Of a DNA stretch of 64,000 nt, positions 1 to 7,502 are shown piece after piece. A program made the translations under genes and the position numbers. Below the pieces are notes generated by a model. The model was given only the letters and a program-made list of their open reading frames with translations, searched no databases and was not told the DNA's origin. Each line of letters starts with the position of its first letter. The stretch's first letter is position 1. The DNA comes from Coriobacteriia bacterium (GTDB lineage: Bacteria; Actinomycetota; Coriobacteriia; Anaerosomatales; PHET01): the NCBI GenBank assembly GCA_034370385.1, contig JAXMKZ010000011.1, positions 62,001-126,000 of the forward strand. Direction: 5' to 3'.

Positions 1-57
1 CACGACGAACATGGCGACGATCAGTCCCACAACTGCGCTCACGATCCTGTGATTCAC
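1..57 (-). CDS. 5' end of an unidentified membrane or exported protein (runs off the window)
   Basis: A GTG start lies 7 bases after the stop of the flavoreductase gene, preceded by a GAGG-type ribosome binding site that overlaps that stop. The 19 codons visible encode an N-terminus with R4 followed by a hydrophobic run (IVSAVVGLIVAMFVV), so it is a membrane anchor or signal peptide. The close spacing says it is the next gene of the flavoreductase operon. Ferric-reductase-like proteins are often followed by FMN-binding or cytochrome proteins, but nothing visible here shows which this is. Confidence 0.5.
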   Translation of the reverse strand, partial: MNHRIVSAVVGLIVAMFVV

Positions 58-64
58 GGCTACC

Positions 65-1405
65 TCACACCATGTCGAAGCGCTCGGTATGGACACGATC
101 GACCGGCACCCCGATAGCAGGCAGGGCACCCTCCATCGCATCCATCAGCGGATTAGGACCGCAGATGAAGTACTGGAAACGCTTGTAGAGGGGATCGGGC
201 AGATGGCGCCTGAGCACGTCGGCATTGATGAAGCCGCTCTCACCAGTCCAGCTATCGCTCGGTCGAGCCAAGACACGCACGACCTTCAGGTTCTGCATGC
301 GCTGATCGAGCCGGTCGATCTCATCGTTGAAGATGAGGTCGTTCTCGCTGTTGGCGCCGTAGAACAGAACGACCGGCCTGACATCCCCCCTGCTCTCCAT
401 CGAAAGCAGCATGGAGAAGACCGGCGTGATACCCACACCCCCGCCGATCAACCCGTATCCCGCGCCCTCCTCGCGATCCATGGTGAAGACGCCGTACGGG
501 GCATCGACCCACGCACGGTCGCCAACCTGGACTCGGGGCACCACCGTGCCTGACCAGTCGCCCAGGTTCTTGATGGTGAAGGCGATGTCTCCGGCAGGCG
601 TGGGAATGTCGCCGTTCGACGACAAACAGATCGGGTGCTGTGTGAGAGCGAACGGTGACTTGCCGAATCCTACCCAGCCGAACTGTCCGGGCTCGAAGGT
701 GAAGCCGTGGTGGTTGACCGGGCGTAGCACGATCGTGCGTGCATCGCCGATCTCTACCCTGTTCTCAACCACCTCCCACGGCCGCTTCTGCATGTGCAAC
801 GGTCGAATCAGGCGATAGCGAATGAACAGGCCGACGAACACCGCGATGTACACCGCCCACAGCACGCGCATCGCCGGAATCGCGGAGAACCGCCCGACTG
901 TTGCGATGTGAACTCCCGCGGTGCCGATGAGAATCAGGGACAGCGCCCCGTGCGTGGCCTGCCAGTACTCGTAGGGTGTCTTCAGCAGCTTGCGGAACAC
1001 CGATAAGCCGACCAAGACCAGCACCGAAATGAACGCGACCGAGCCCATCCACACAGGCCATGGCGATCCCGACCACGGCAAAACCACCGCGAACTCATAG
1101 GCGTCCGTCAGCACGAGCAGAAGGGGATGCAGTGTCACCAGTGCAAGTGCCGAGATACCGATCTGGCGGTGGAACTGGAGTAGCGAATCCTCTCCAAACG
1201 CACCGGCTGCACCGCCGACACGCGACACGAGCGCGAGCTCTGCGGCCATCAGCGCGAGCCCGATGTAGCCGAACGCTGCTGCGAGGTTGATGAGGAAGTA
1301 GGGTGAGTCCGCGGGGTCGATGAAGACCACGCCGATCACGAGCGGGAAGATCACTAGGAATGCGTAGAGGCCGAACCAGAAGACCCCCCGAATGATGAGA
1401 CGCAT
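65..1405 (-). CDS. Ferric-reductase-like transmembrane flavoprotein (FAD/NAD(P)H oxidoreductase)
   Basis: This 446-residue protein has about six membrane segments in residues 10-200 and a cytosolic ferredoxin-reductase module in 205-446. Two histidine pairs sit 14 residues apart on two helices (H79/H93 and H152/H166), the layout expected for two stacked b hemes in the FRE/NOX superfamily. The FAD site is HPICLSS near 257, the nucleotide-binding loop is GLIGGGVGITP near 318, and ICGPNPLMDAM near 414 is the C-terminal NAD(P)H motif. It probably moves electrons from NAD(P)H through FAD and heme across the membrane; the acceptor (iron or another) cannot be told. The stop of a 49-codon gene abuts its ATG, and another membrane protein follows, so this looks like a three-gene operon. 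Confidence 0.85.
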   Translation of the reverse strand: MRLIIRGVFWFGLYAFLVIFPLVIGVVFIDPADSPYFLINLAAAFGYIGLALMAAELALVSRVGGAAGAFGEDSLLQFHRQIGISALALVTLHPLLLVLTDAYEFAVVLPWSGSPWPVWMGSVAFISVLVLVGLSVFRKLLKTPYEYWQATHGALSLILIGTAGVHIATVGRFSAIPAMRVLWAVYIAVFVGLFIRYRLIRPLHMQKRPWEVVENRVEIGDARTIVLRPVNHHGFTFEPGQFGWVGFGKSPFALTQHPICLSSNGDIPTPAGDIAFTIKNLGDWSGTVVPRVQVGDRAWVDAPYGVFTMDREEGAGYGLIGGGVGITPVFSMLLSMESRGDVRPVVLFYGANSENDLIFNDEIDRLDQRMQNLKVVRVLARPSDSWTGESGFINADVLRRHLPDPLYKRFQYFICGPNPLMDAMEGALPAIGVPVDRVHTERFDMV

Positions 1406-1555
1406 CTAATGTCGCTTCGCCCGGCGGACTGCCCGGACGAACCGATCAGCGTCCACTTCGTCCTCGCGCTCGACTTCAAGCGAGTAGGCCAGCGTAGGCA
1501 TGTACAGGCCGTGTTCGTCGATGTGCAACTCACCGAATCGTGCCTCCTTGCCCAC
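1406..1555 (-). CDS. Small 49-residue protein upstream of the flavoreductase
   Basis: A GTG-started reading frame of 49 codons follows an in-frame TAG and a GGGAGG Shine-Dalgarno. Its own TAG directly abuts the ATG of the flavoreductase gene, with no intervening base, which implies translational coupling. The product is charged and soluble, with many Glu/Asp residues in the middle and an Arg/Lys-rich end (VRAVRRAKRH). I do not recognise a family. Codon use is normal for the region and the juxtaposition argues that it is real. It could be a small accessory or regulatory subunit of the membrane reductase. Confidence 0.6.
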   Translation of the reverse strand: MGKEARFGELHIDEHGLYMPTLAYSLEVEREDEVDADRFVRAVRRAKRH

Positions 1556-1722
1556 ACGACCTCCCTTCCAAAGCTACGTAGGCGAACCGAGCTGCCCCGC
1601 ACCGAAGGTGTCCGGCCGGTCGACCTCACCGTCGTGAACCCTCTGCGTAGTTGTACCCGTTCGCATCGATGACACCGAGCGTTCGGCTGCCCCCCGACTC
1701 CCCGGGCCCCCGCTCGGCCCAG

Positions 1723-2388
1723 TTAGCCGGACAGGAGCACCGAGCCGATGCTTGCGATGCCGAACAGGATGAAGATGGCGCCCGAGATGCGCCGCATGAG
1801 CAGCTCCGGCATGCGCGTGCCCAGAATCCGTCCGATGCCGATTGCTATCGCATCCGCCACGACCATCCCGACGGTGGAGCCCAGCGTCACCGCCCAGAAA
1901 CGACCGGTCGCCCCCACCGCCTCAGGCGAGCCAAGACCTGCGAGCCACCCCTGCACGGTTGGCCCCGCGCTCTTGAGGTACACGAGCAGCGCTGAGCCGG
2001 GGTCGACCGCTATGGCGAGGGTCATGATCTGGGTCTTGTCGCCCAGTTCGGCAAGGAAGAAAGCGATCGATGTCGCAATCACGGGGCCGAACCTGCCGCC
2101 CTTGTCGGCCTCCTCCTCCTCGACCTTGTCTCCGCGAAGGGTCCAGATCCCAAAGCCGATGAACAGGACGCCGGTCATCCAAGGTATGACGCCGGGCGGA
2201 ATGGCAGCGCCGAGGAACTGACCTGCCAGTGTGGTGAAGAAGTGCACGATGAACGTTGCGATGAAGATGCCTGTGATGACCTGCCACGCCTTGTAGCGGG
2301 TGGCCAGAATCAGTGCCAGCAACTGGGACTTGTCGGCAAGCTCGCCGATCATGATGAGCCCCGCTGCAACCAAGAAGATGTAGGCCAA
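1723..2388 (-). CDS. TMEM165/GDT1 family cation transporter (UPF0016)
   Basis: This 221-residue integral membrane protein has about six to seven helices in two homologous halves. Each half carries the family signature E-x-G/A-D-K-T/S-Q: ELADKSQ at residues 16-22 and ELGDKTQ near 113. Members of this family export Mn2+ or exchange Ca2+/H+. The start is a TTG after a GAGGAG site, so the exact N-terminus is less certain; an internal ATG would give a protein missing the first dozen residues. It lies about 116 bases downstream of ccdA on the same strand and may be co-transcribed with the redox operon. Confidence 0.85.
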   Translation of the reverse strand: MAYIFLVAAGLIMIGELADKSQLLALILATRYKAWQVITGIFIATFIVHFFTTLAGQFLGAAIPPGVIPWMTGVLFIGFGIWTLRGDKVEEEEADKGGRFGPVIATSIAFFLAELGDKTQIMTLAIAVDPGSALLVYLKSAGPTVQGWLAGLGSPEAVGATGRFWAVTLGSTVGMVVADAIAIGIGRILGTRMPELLMRRISGAIFILFGIASIGSVLLSG

Positions 2389-2504
2389 GCTCTCCTCGAC
2401 TCCCCTTCGGAGTGGCGAACCCTACGTCAGCCTGAACAGGTCCGTCAAGCACGAGTTCGCGGGGCGTAGTCCACGATCGCGCGTGTCCGCTGCCCACCCG
2501 CTAG

Positions 2505-3209
2505 TCAGGCAATCCACACGAGATAGGCACCCGCGGCGATGATGCCGACGCCCCCGATCTTGGTCAGCGTCGGCGTCATTCTCGAGACAGAGCGCATGAA
2601 GACGAGTGAGCCGGATGCAACACCCAGGAGCAACAGCGGCATGCCCTTGCCGATGCCGTAGACGAACAGCAGCGCCGCGCCCTTCGCTGCGTTGCCGGTA
2701 GTGGCTGCGATGGCGGCGATCGCGGCCAGGATGGGCGTCGAGCACGGTGTCGCCACCAGGCCGAAGAGCATGCCGAATAGCAGCGCACCGAGAACCCCCC
2801 GGCGTTCTGGCCGCTTGACGGGAATCCAGCGGTTCAACCGGTCGACGGGCAGGGTGATGACCCCGAGCATCTGCAGGCCGATCACCACACAGATGGCGGC
2901 CACCACGAAGTACGCCCACGAGTCCACTATCAACGCACGCCCGATCAGCCCCGCCACCGCGCCGATCGCAGCGAAGACAAGGCTCATACCCAGCACGAAC
3001 ACGGCTGACAGGCCCAATCCCCGAACCAGAGCCGCCTTCCCCTCGGCCTCGCCGACTTGACCGGTCACGTAGCCGAACACCGCCGGGATCATCGGAAGCA
3101 CGCACGGCCCGAGACCGGCGACCAGTCCACCGAGAAAAGCGATGCCGAACGCGACCGGACCCCATGCGGCGCCGACGGCCAGATCCTGCGCGAGCGACTC
3201 GACGTTCAC
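2505..3209 (-). CDS. ccdA: CcdA-type transmembrane thiol:disulfide transporter
   Basis: This 234-residue six-helix protein of the CcdA/DsbD-beta family moves reducing equivalents from cytosolic thioredoxin across the membrane to an extracytoplasmic thioredoxin-like partner. The two redox cysteines of the family are present, in GPCVLPMIP (C36) and ATPCSTPIL (near 156). The GTG start overlaps the TGA of the upstream selenoprotein thioredoxin gene (GTGA), so the two are almost certainly translationally coupled. The adjacent membrane-anchored thioredoxin is the obvious electron acceptor. Confidence 0.9.
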   Translation of the reverse strand: MNVESLAQDLAVGAAWGPVAFGIAFLGGLVAGLGPCVLPMIPAVFGYVTGQVGEAEGKAALVRGLGLSAVFVLGMSLVFAAIGAVAGLIGRALIVDSWAYFVVAAICVVIGLQMLGVITLPVDRLNRWIPVKRPERRGVLGALLFGMLFGLVATPCSTPILAAIAAIAATTGNAAKGAALLFVYGIGKGMPLLLLGVASGSLVFMRSVSRMTPTLTKIGGVGIIAAGAYLVWIA

Positions 3210-3721
3210 TCGGCAACCAGCTTGTCGAGCCGAGCCCGCATCTCGCTCTCGGACAACGGGCCGGTGTGCGAATCCACGACCGCACCATCGGACGCGACGA
3301 AGAACGATGTCGGGATGTACTGGAACGAGAACTTCGACGCCAGTTGCTGCGCTGAGGCGTCATCGGTGATGGCGTTCACGAAGACGACCTTGCCCTCGTA
3401 GTCTGGAATGACCGTGTCGGCGACCGCCGAGATATCGAGGCATGACTGTCAACTCATCGAGTGAAACATGACGTAGATCGGTTTGCCGGACTTCACGGCG
3501 GCCTCGTAGTCGGCGGTCGCGTCGTTGCGCACCGATGTCAGCGACGCTTGGGCAGCGGGGCTGTCGTTTCCGCCCGCCCAGGACGGCGGCAGATACTTCG
3601 CAACGATGACCCCGGCGAACACTGCGATCACAGCGAACACGACGACCAACCGGGTCGACGCAGCCGGTTTCGTCGTTGGCTGCTCTGGCGTCGGCTCGTG
3701 CAGGCCATCTTCCTCTGTCAT
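3206..3721 (-). CDS. Membrane-anchored thioredoxin-like selenoprotein (UxxC active site, in-frame UGA)
   Basis: The frame begins at an ATG behind GAGGAG and runs 171 codons if the TGA at 3449-3451 is read as selenocysteine. Residues 25-45 form one membrane anchor. The following domain reads YVMFHSMS-U91-QSC94, so the UGA replaces the first Cys of the thioredoxin CxxC motif. Coding continues in frame with clear thioredoxin features, including the cis-proline loop YIPTSFF (P137), and stops in a GTGA overlap with ccdA. A hairpin with a GGUC loop lies 18 bases after the UGA. It probably acts outside the membrane as a disulfide reductase fed by CcdA. Annotated naively it would appear as a truncated 90-residue protein. 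No Sec machinery genes lie in this window. Confidence 0.8.
3417..3430 (-). promoter_or_regulatory. Candidate bacterial SECIS hairpin
   Basis: On the coding strand the sequence TCGGC-GGTC-GCCGA forms a 5-bp stem with a GGUC apical loop, starting 18 bases after the UGA. The loop lies about 23 bases downstream, inside the spacing known for bacterial SECIS elements, and GGUC resembles the SelB-binding loop of E. coli fdhF. The stem is short and sits inside codons, so folding should be tested with longer flanks. Confidence 0.6.
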
Positions 3722-3749
3722 GTCACTCCTCTTCCTGGGCGCACCGCGT

Positions 3750-4769
3750 CTAGATGAACAGTCGCCCGAAGGCGTTGAAGGTGTAGCCGATGATGATGAT
3801 TCCCGTCACCACGATGCCGAAGAAGGTGGCAAGCAGCGGGGTCTTGACCACCTTCTTGAGCATGATCATCGAGGGAAGCGACAATGCCGTGACCGCCATC
3901 ATGAAGGAGAGTACCGTGCCCAAGCCAACTCCCTTGCCCACGAGTGCTTCGGCTATCGGGAGGGTGCCGAAGATGTCAGCGTACATGGGGACGCCGATGA
4001 CTGTGGCGATGATGACGGCGAACGGGTTCTGGGAGCCGAGCACGGCCGAGATGAACGTGCCCGGTATCCATCCGTGGATGATCGCGCCGATCCCTACCCC
4101 GATCAGGACGTAGCGCCACACCCTCGTGACGATCTCGACGACCTGCTCACGGGCGAAGGCAAGGCGGTCAGCCCTCGTCAGCTCGGGCAGATCCGCGTCG
4201 GGCATAGGGCTCCCGTAGACGAACGGCTCGACGTAGCGCTCAAGCTTCAGGCGGCTGATGACGAAGCCGCCCATGATGGCGAGCACCAGACCCACGATCA
4301 CGTAGGCGATTGCCGTGGTCCAGTTGAAGATGCTCGCCAGAAGCATCACCGATGCGAGGTCGACCAGCGGCGAAGAGATCAGGAATGCGAACGTCACACC
4401 CAGGGGCAGACCCGCAGACGTGAAACCGATGAACAGCGGAATGGAGGAGCATGAGCAGAACGGCGTGATCGTGCCGAGCAGGGCGCCAAGAATCATGCCC
4501 GTGATCCCGTTGAACCTGCCAAGGATCGCCTTGGTGCGCTCAGGCGGGAAGTAGCTCTGCACGTAGGAGATGGCGAAGATCAGCGCCGAGAGCAGCACGA
4601 AGATCTTGACCGTGTCGTAGACGAAGAACTGCAGGCTTGATCCGAGCTTGCTCGTGAGTGACAGCCCCAGCACGTCCTCGATGAAGCGGCCGACGAGCTC
4701 GTTGAGCCACGTCATCTTGAGGAAGCTCTCGTTCATCCACCCGAGAACGTTGCCAATGGCCTCAAGCAC
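3750..4769 (-). CDS. DUF318/ArsP-like permease
   Basis: This 339-residue membrane protein has about eight to nine helices and belongs to the PF03773 (DUF318) permease family, which includes the organoarsenical exporter ArsP. The signature FCSCSSIPLFIGF, with two cysteines, is near residue 105, followed by GLPLGVTFAFLISSPLVD. The cysteines and the ArsR gene upstream suggest export of a thiol-reactive metalloid or its organic form. The start is a GTG 6 bases after the mini-thioredoxin stop. Substrate is inferred from family and context only. Confidence 0.8.
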   Translation of the reverse strand: MLEAIGNVLGWMNESFLKMTWLNELVGRFIEDVLGLSLTSKLGSSLQFFVYDTVKIFVLLSALIFAISYVQSYFPPERTKAILGRFNGITGMILGALLGTITPFCSCSSIPLFIGFTSAGLPLGVTFAFLISSPLVDLASVMLLASIFNWTTAIAYVIVGLVLAIMGGFVISRLKLERYVEPFVYGSPMPDADLPELTRADRLAFAREQVVEIVTRVWRYVLIGVGIGAIIHGWIPGTFISAVLGSQNPFAVIIATVIGVPMYADIFGTLPIAEALVGKGVGLGTVLSFMMAVTALSLPSMIMLKKVVKTPLLATFFGIVVTGIIIIGYTFNAFGRLFI

Positions 4770-4775
4770 GATGCG

Positions 4776-5012
4776 TTAGCCCCTCTGAAGCAGAGCGACG
4801 AGATCGTCGACCGAGGGCACACGGCCTGCGACGCGAAGCTCGCCATCGATGACGAGCGCCGGCGTCGACATGACTCCGTAGCCCATGATCTCCTGCAGAT
4901 CGCTCACCTTCTCGATGGTCGCGTCGATCCCGGCCTTCTCAACCGCCTTGCGGGTGGCGTCCTCGAGCTTGTTGCAGTTTGCGCATCCCGGTCCGAGCAC
5001 CTTGATCTCCAT
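4776..5012 (-). CDS. Small redox-active disulfide (mini-thioredoxin) protein
   Basis: This 78-residue cytosolic protein is of the short archaeal/bacterial thioredoxin type. The active site GPGCANCNK (C10/C13) follows the first strand, and a cis-Pro region reads MSTPALVIDGE. The ATG is preceded by a strong AGGAGGAG site and by an operator-like sequence at 5030-5049. In ArsR/permease operons such proteins are common companions of DUF318 permeases. It may reduce the substrate or its own operon partners in the cytosol. Confidence 0.85.
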   Translation of the reverse strand: MEIKVLGPGCANCNKLEDATRKAVEKAGIDATIEKVSDLQEIMGYGVMSTPALVIDGELRVAGRVPSVDDLVALLQRG

Positions 5013-5029
5013 GCCGCTCTCCTCCTAGG

Positions 5030-5049
5030 TCGAAGTCTGTCGAACTATC
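5030..5049 (-). promoter_or_regulatory. Second ArsR-operator-like box upstream of the mini-thioredoxin gene
   Basis: On the plus strand the sequence TCGAAGTCTGTCGAACTATC closely matches the box at 5422-5442 upstream of arsR. Both have a TCGAA half-site, about six bases, then TCGAACTATC. The box lies 18-37 bases before the mini-thioredoxin ATG, a position suited to repression of the downstream operon. Confidence 0.6.
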
Positions 5050-5089
5050 GGTCCACAACCAGACGGGGCCCATCGGCTGCGCTGGCTTG

Positions 5090-5407
5090 CTAGAAGCTGA
5101 TCAGCGCTTCGGCCGCCGCCGCTAGCCCATCGCGACGAAGCGTGTAGTACGTCCATGTGCCCTCGTTGCGACCGGTGACAAGCCCCGCATCGCGCAGGAT
5201 CGACATGTGATGGGACGTGGTCGACGCTGACAGTCCCAAACGGCCCGAGATCTTGCAGGCGCAGACCTCGTGGGCGGCACAACAGGTCTTGGCCGCCTCG
5301 CTGTCGGTGGCGCTCAGCATCGCGAGGATCTCGCGTCGGCGCGACGAAGCTAACGCCTTGAACACGGCATCCAGATTCTCTGTGTTCGCCTTCGTGCTGG
5401 TGACCAC
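5090..5407 (-). CDS. arsR: ArsR-family metalloid-responsive repressor
   Basis: This 105-residue winged-helix regulator aligns with the ArsR/SmtB fold. The recognition region reads GLSASTTSHHMSILRDAGLV, and the wing is GTWTYYTL. The sensing segment EVCACK (C49, C51) matches the ELCVCDL motif that binds As(III)/Sb(III), and an extra C42-C43 pair precedes it, giving four cysteines close together. The start is GTG after AGGGA. It heads the operon but is separated from the mini-thioredoxin gene by 77 bases that contain a second operator-like box, so it probably represses both itself and the downstream genes. Confidence 0.85.
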   Translation of the reverse strand: MVTSTKANTENLDAVFKALASSRRREILAMLSATDSEAAKTCCAAHEVCACKISGRLGLSASTTSHHMSILRDAGLVTGRNEGTWTYYTLRRDGLAAAAEALISF

Positions 5408-5421
5408 GGTGACATCCCTTG

Positions 5422-5442
5422 TTCGAAGTTCATCGAACTATC
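5422..5442 (-). promoter_or_regulatory. Probable ArsR operator upstream of arsR
   Basis: The plus-strand sequence TTCGAAGTTCATCGAACTATC contains an interrupted inverted repeat (TTCGA / TCGAA) and lies 15 bases before the arsR start. Its near copy is found at 5030-5049, before the second transcription unit of the cluster. The duplication in front of both units is the evidence for a shared repressor site. Confidence 0.6.
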
Positions 5443-5499
5443 CAACCCCAGACTAGACCCGTGGGACGGCACCGGTCAAGGCGCTCCGCCTTCGACGAC

Positions 5500-5539
5500 G
5501 AAAGAAAGCCCCACTGGGCTCCAGTGAGGCTTTTCTTTC
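5500..5539. terminator. Bidirectional intrinsic terminator
   Basis: A near-perfect hairpin: GAAAGAAAGCCCCACTGG pairs with CCAGTGAGGCTTTTCTTTC across a GCT loop. A-rich and T-rich arms serve both strands. It separates the arsR cluster from the small-protein cluster to its right. Confidence 0.8.
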
Positions 5540-5571
5540 TCAGGCTGTCTGCTCAGAGACAGACCCGTGCG

Positions 5572-6033
5572 CTAGTAATCGCCGCGGCTCGAGTCCGCGA
5601 TGCCCGCAAGTGACCGCCCAAACGGGTCCACGCGCTGAGTACCGCTCGGCTCAGGGGTGCCGCCTTCCGCATCGATCAGCCACGTCATCGCATCGCCCAG
5701 TGAGGTGAACACGCTCACCTCGAAGCCCTGCTTCTCTGCCAAGGCCGCGAAGAACTCCGCATGATCGACCCTTTGTGGCGAGACCACGAAGGCCGTCTTC
5801 CCGGCAAACGATCCGCGGACCGCACGAAGTCCAGAAGCCAGATCCAGGAGGTCGGATACGGTCATTTCTGATTGAGCGCTCCGTGTGTCGACGAGTACGT
5901 CGTAGCGCTTCGCTCGCGGCGACGCCAAGGCGGTCTCGGCGAGAAGCCTCTTTGCCTCTTCCAGATCGAGCCGTCCATCCTCGGTCGATCTGAGAAACTC
6001 ATGGGGGCGGAGCACCCGGATATCGGACGGCAT
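5572..6033 (-). CDS. Hypothetical 153-residue cytosolic protein, STAS/SpoIIAA-like
   Basis: The start chosen is the ATG 7 bases after GGAGGT; a more upstream ATG overlaps the CsbD gene and lacks a site. The protein alternates strands and helices (YDVLVDTRSAQSEMTVSDLLDLASGL, then KTAFVVSPQRVDHAEFFAAL). This resembles small STAS/SpoIIAA-like proteins often found near stress genes. No catalytic motif is seen. It sits just after a CsbD-type gene, so a general stress role is plausible but unproven. Confidence 0.6.
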   Translation of the reverse strand: MPSDIRVLRPHEFLRSTEDGRLDLEEAKRLLAETALASPRAKRYDVLVDTRSAQSEMTVSDLLDLASGLRAVRGSFAGKTAFVVSPQRVDHAEFFAALAEKQGFEVSVFTSLGDAMTWLIDAEGGTPEPSGTQRVDPFGRSLAGIADSSRGDY

Positions 6034-6064
6034 TCTGACTACCTCCAGGCCCGTCGAAGACTCG

Positions 6065-6241
6065 CTACTTCTTAGGGCTGATAGCATCCTTCACGGCGTC
6101 TGCGGCCCCATCGATGGTCTTCTTGGTCGCAGCACTGGCCTGGTCCATCTTGCCTTCCCGCTGTAGACCCTTGTCGCCCGTGACGGTTCCAACGGCCTCC
6201 TTCATGCGGCCCTTCATGTCCTCGGTCTTGTGCTCACTCAT
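6065..6241 (-). CDS. CsbD-family stress protein
   Basis: This 58-codon gene encodes a hydrophilic, Lys/Glu-rich helix protein matching the CsbD family (KTEDMKGRMKEAVGTVTGDKGLQREGKMDQA). CsbD-like proteins are sigma-B-type general stress proteins of unknown biochemical role. The frame starts at an ATG behind GCGAGGAAC and stops at TAG, 31 bases before the start of the STAS-like gene. Family identity is clear although the gene is short. Confidence 0.85.
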   Translation of the reverse strand: MSEHKTEDMKGRMKEAVGTVTGDKGLQREGKMDQASAATKKTIDGAADAVKDAISPKK

Positions 6242-6333
6242 GTTCCTCGCCTCTTTCGCTTATGTGGTCTGCCTGTACGCTTCGAATGATCCGCTACGCG
6301 GTGTCCACCCCGACTCTGGGGCGACCGGCAGCG

Positions 6334-6735
6334 CTACCGGGTCTGGACGTCCTCGTCGATCTCGACACGCTCGACGGTCTGCGCGTGCGTGCGAGGGCTC
6401 ACGACACCTATCAGGGCGACGAGACCCCAAGCGATCAGTGCGTAGACGGCGATCGCCACGAGTGCACTCCACTCAAAGGTCACACCGGACGCACGGTCGG
6501 TGCTGAAGATCGCGTTGAACGGGGCCATGAATACGTCGGACGCGGCGTAGATGAACTTCACGAATCCCGCCTCGGCGTTGGCGCCGAAGAGGGTAAGGAC
6601 GAACCGGATGGCGATGAGTATCTCGATGGCGCCGAACGCGAACCAGACGACACGAGCCATCACCGCCTCGATGGGTGATCGGACTTCGGTATGGAGCTGG
6701 CTCCGATTGACTGAAGCAGCGGTTGCATGGGACAT
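6334..6735 (-). CDS. YggT-family membrane protein
   Basis: This 133-residue protein has two membrane helices around 30-50 and 90-110. The YggT-like segment IRFVLTLFGANAEAGFVKFIYAASDVFMAPF lies between them. YggT proteins are linked to osmotic stress and, in Gram-positive bacteria, to cell division. It is flanked by two other small stress-type proteins on the same strand. The N-terminal 25 residues are hydrophilic and not typical, so the start could be further in (MARVVWF). Confidence 0.7.
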   Translation of the reverse strand: MSHATAASVNRSQLHTEVRSPIEAVMARVVWFAFGAIEILIAIRFVLTLFGANAEAGFVKFIYAASDVFMAPFNAIFSTDRASGVTFEWSALVAIAVYALIAWGLVALIGVVSPRTHAQTVERVEIDEDVQTR

Positions 6736-6846
6736 GACGCACTTCCCTTCGTCCGCGGCGCACAGAATCTCTGTGCCGCACGGCGGGTTGGCCGGATCAG
6801 TGTCGAGCGGTGTGCCGACAGCGGGTCTTGGCCCGCGGCGGTCACA

Positions 6847-6993
6847 CTAGACGGTGCGACGACCCGAGATGAGGTTGAACACAAGCAAGACGAGCGCGAT
6901 GACGATCAGCGCGTGAATCAGCCCACCGCCGATGTTCAAGCTGAAGCCGAGAAGCCAGAGCACTGCCAACACTACGATGATGGTCCACAACAT
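6847..6993 (-). CDS. Small lmo0937-like membrane protein
   Basis: This 48-residue protein consists of two hydrophobic helices separated by NIGGG and ends in SGRRTV. It matches the short lmo0937-family membrane proteins that are widespread in Gram-positive bacteria. The ATG follows CAGGAGGCGATTCAA, a strong ribosome binding site. Function is unknown; the neighbours CsbD and YggT suggest envelope stress. Confidence 0.8.
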   Translation of the reverse strand: MLWTIIVVLAVLWLLGFSLNIGGGLIHALIVIALVLLVFNLISGRRTV

Positions 6994-7052
6994 TTGAATC
7001 GCCTCCTGAGGGCGAATGATGTCTCGGTTCGGTGCCGTGCGGTGCGCTCTAC

Positions 7053-7502
7053 TCAGGCGCTCACCTTCTCGTCAGCTTCCGCCTTAGCGGCCAGTTCAAG
7101 GGTCCTACTCGCCACTGCCGGCGACATGGAGTACTTCAGAATGCCTTCGTCGACGAACTCCCGTGCCGCGAACGGTCGGACGCTCATCCCGTAACGGCCG
7201 CGACAACGCTTCTCAAACGGTCCGAGCGACGCAACAACCTGTCGGGCCGTTAGCGCGGAGGCATCGGCAATAGCGCCGGTGGTGACCCAGCTAGGCGCCC
7301 TCTGAGCTAGGGCACTCAGGATTCGTCTCATGGCGCTCGATGACTCGATGAACATGCGGTCGATCAGCTCCTGGTTCCATCCGCTGGGATAGCCGTCCTC
7401 GCTCACAACCATGGCCTGGGTTCCAACCGGCCTGCGCGCCAAAACCTCATAGACTTCCTGCAACCGATCAACGGGAACAGGAACATGCACCATGTCGGGC
7501 AT
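7053..7502 (-). CDS. Hypothetical 149-residue protein with helix-turn-helix-like centre
   Basis: The ATG at 7502 follows AAGGCGGAT and gives a 149-residue soluble protein; the longer frame upstream shows no coding character. The N-terminus (VHVPVPVDRLQEVYEVLARR) and the WNQELIDRMFIESSSAMRRILSAL segment are helical. The region ADASALTARQVVASLGPFEKRCRGRYG resembles a winged-helix recognition segment. I do not recognise a named family with confidence. It is transcribed divergently from the ABC-2 exporter genes, a position common for local regulators. Confidence 0.55.
   Translation of the reverse strand: MPDMVHVPVPVDRLQEVYEVLARRPVGTQAMVVSEDGYPSGWNQELIDRMFIESSSAMRRILSALAQRAPSWVTTGAIADASALTARQVVASLGPFEKRCRGRYGMSVRPFAAREFVDEGILKYSMSPAVASRTLELAAKAEADEKVSA

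Noticed and set aside
89-553. Plus-strand frames over the flavoreductase gene
   Set aside because: They are opposite-strand shadows with Arg/His/Pro-rich composition and no homology-like features; the minus-strand protein has all expected motifs.
2389-2504. yybP-ykoY (Mn) riboswitch before the TMEM165-family gene
   Set aside because: CGTCA-like and GGGGAGT-like strings occur, but in the reverse order and without the flanking stems of the consensus.
3449-3721. A 90-residue protein ending at the TGA
   Set aside because: The thioredoxin domain continues in frame past the TGA with a proper active site and cis-Pro loop, so the TGA is better read as selenocysteine than as a stop.
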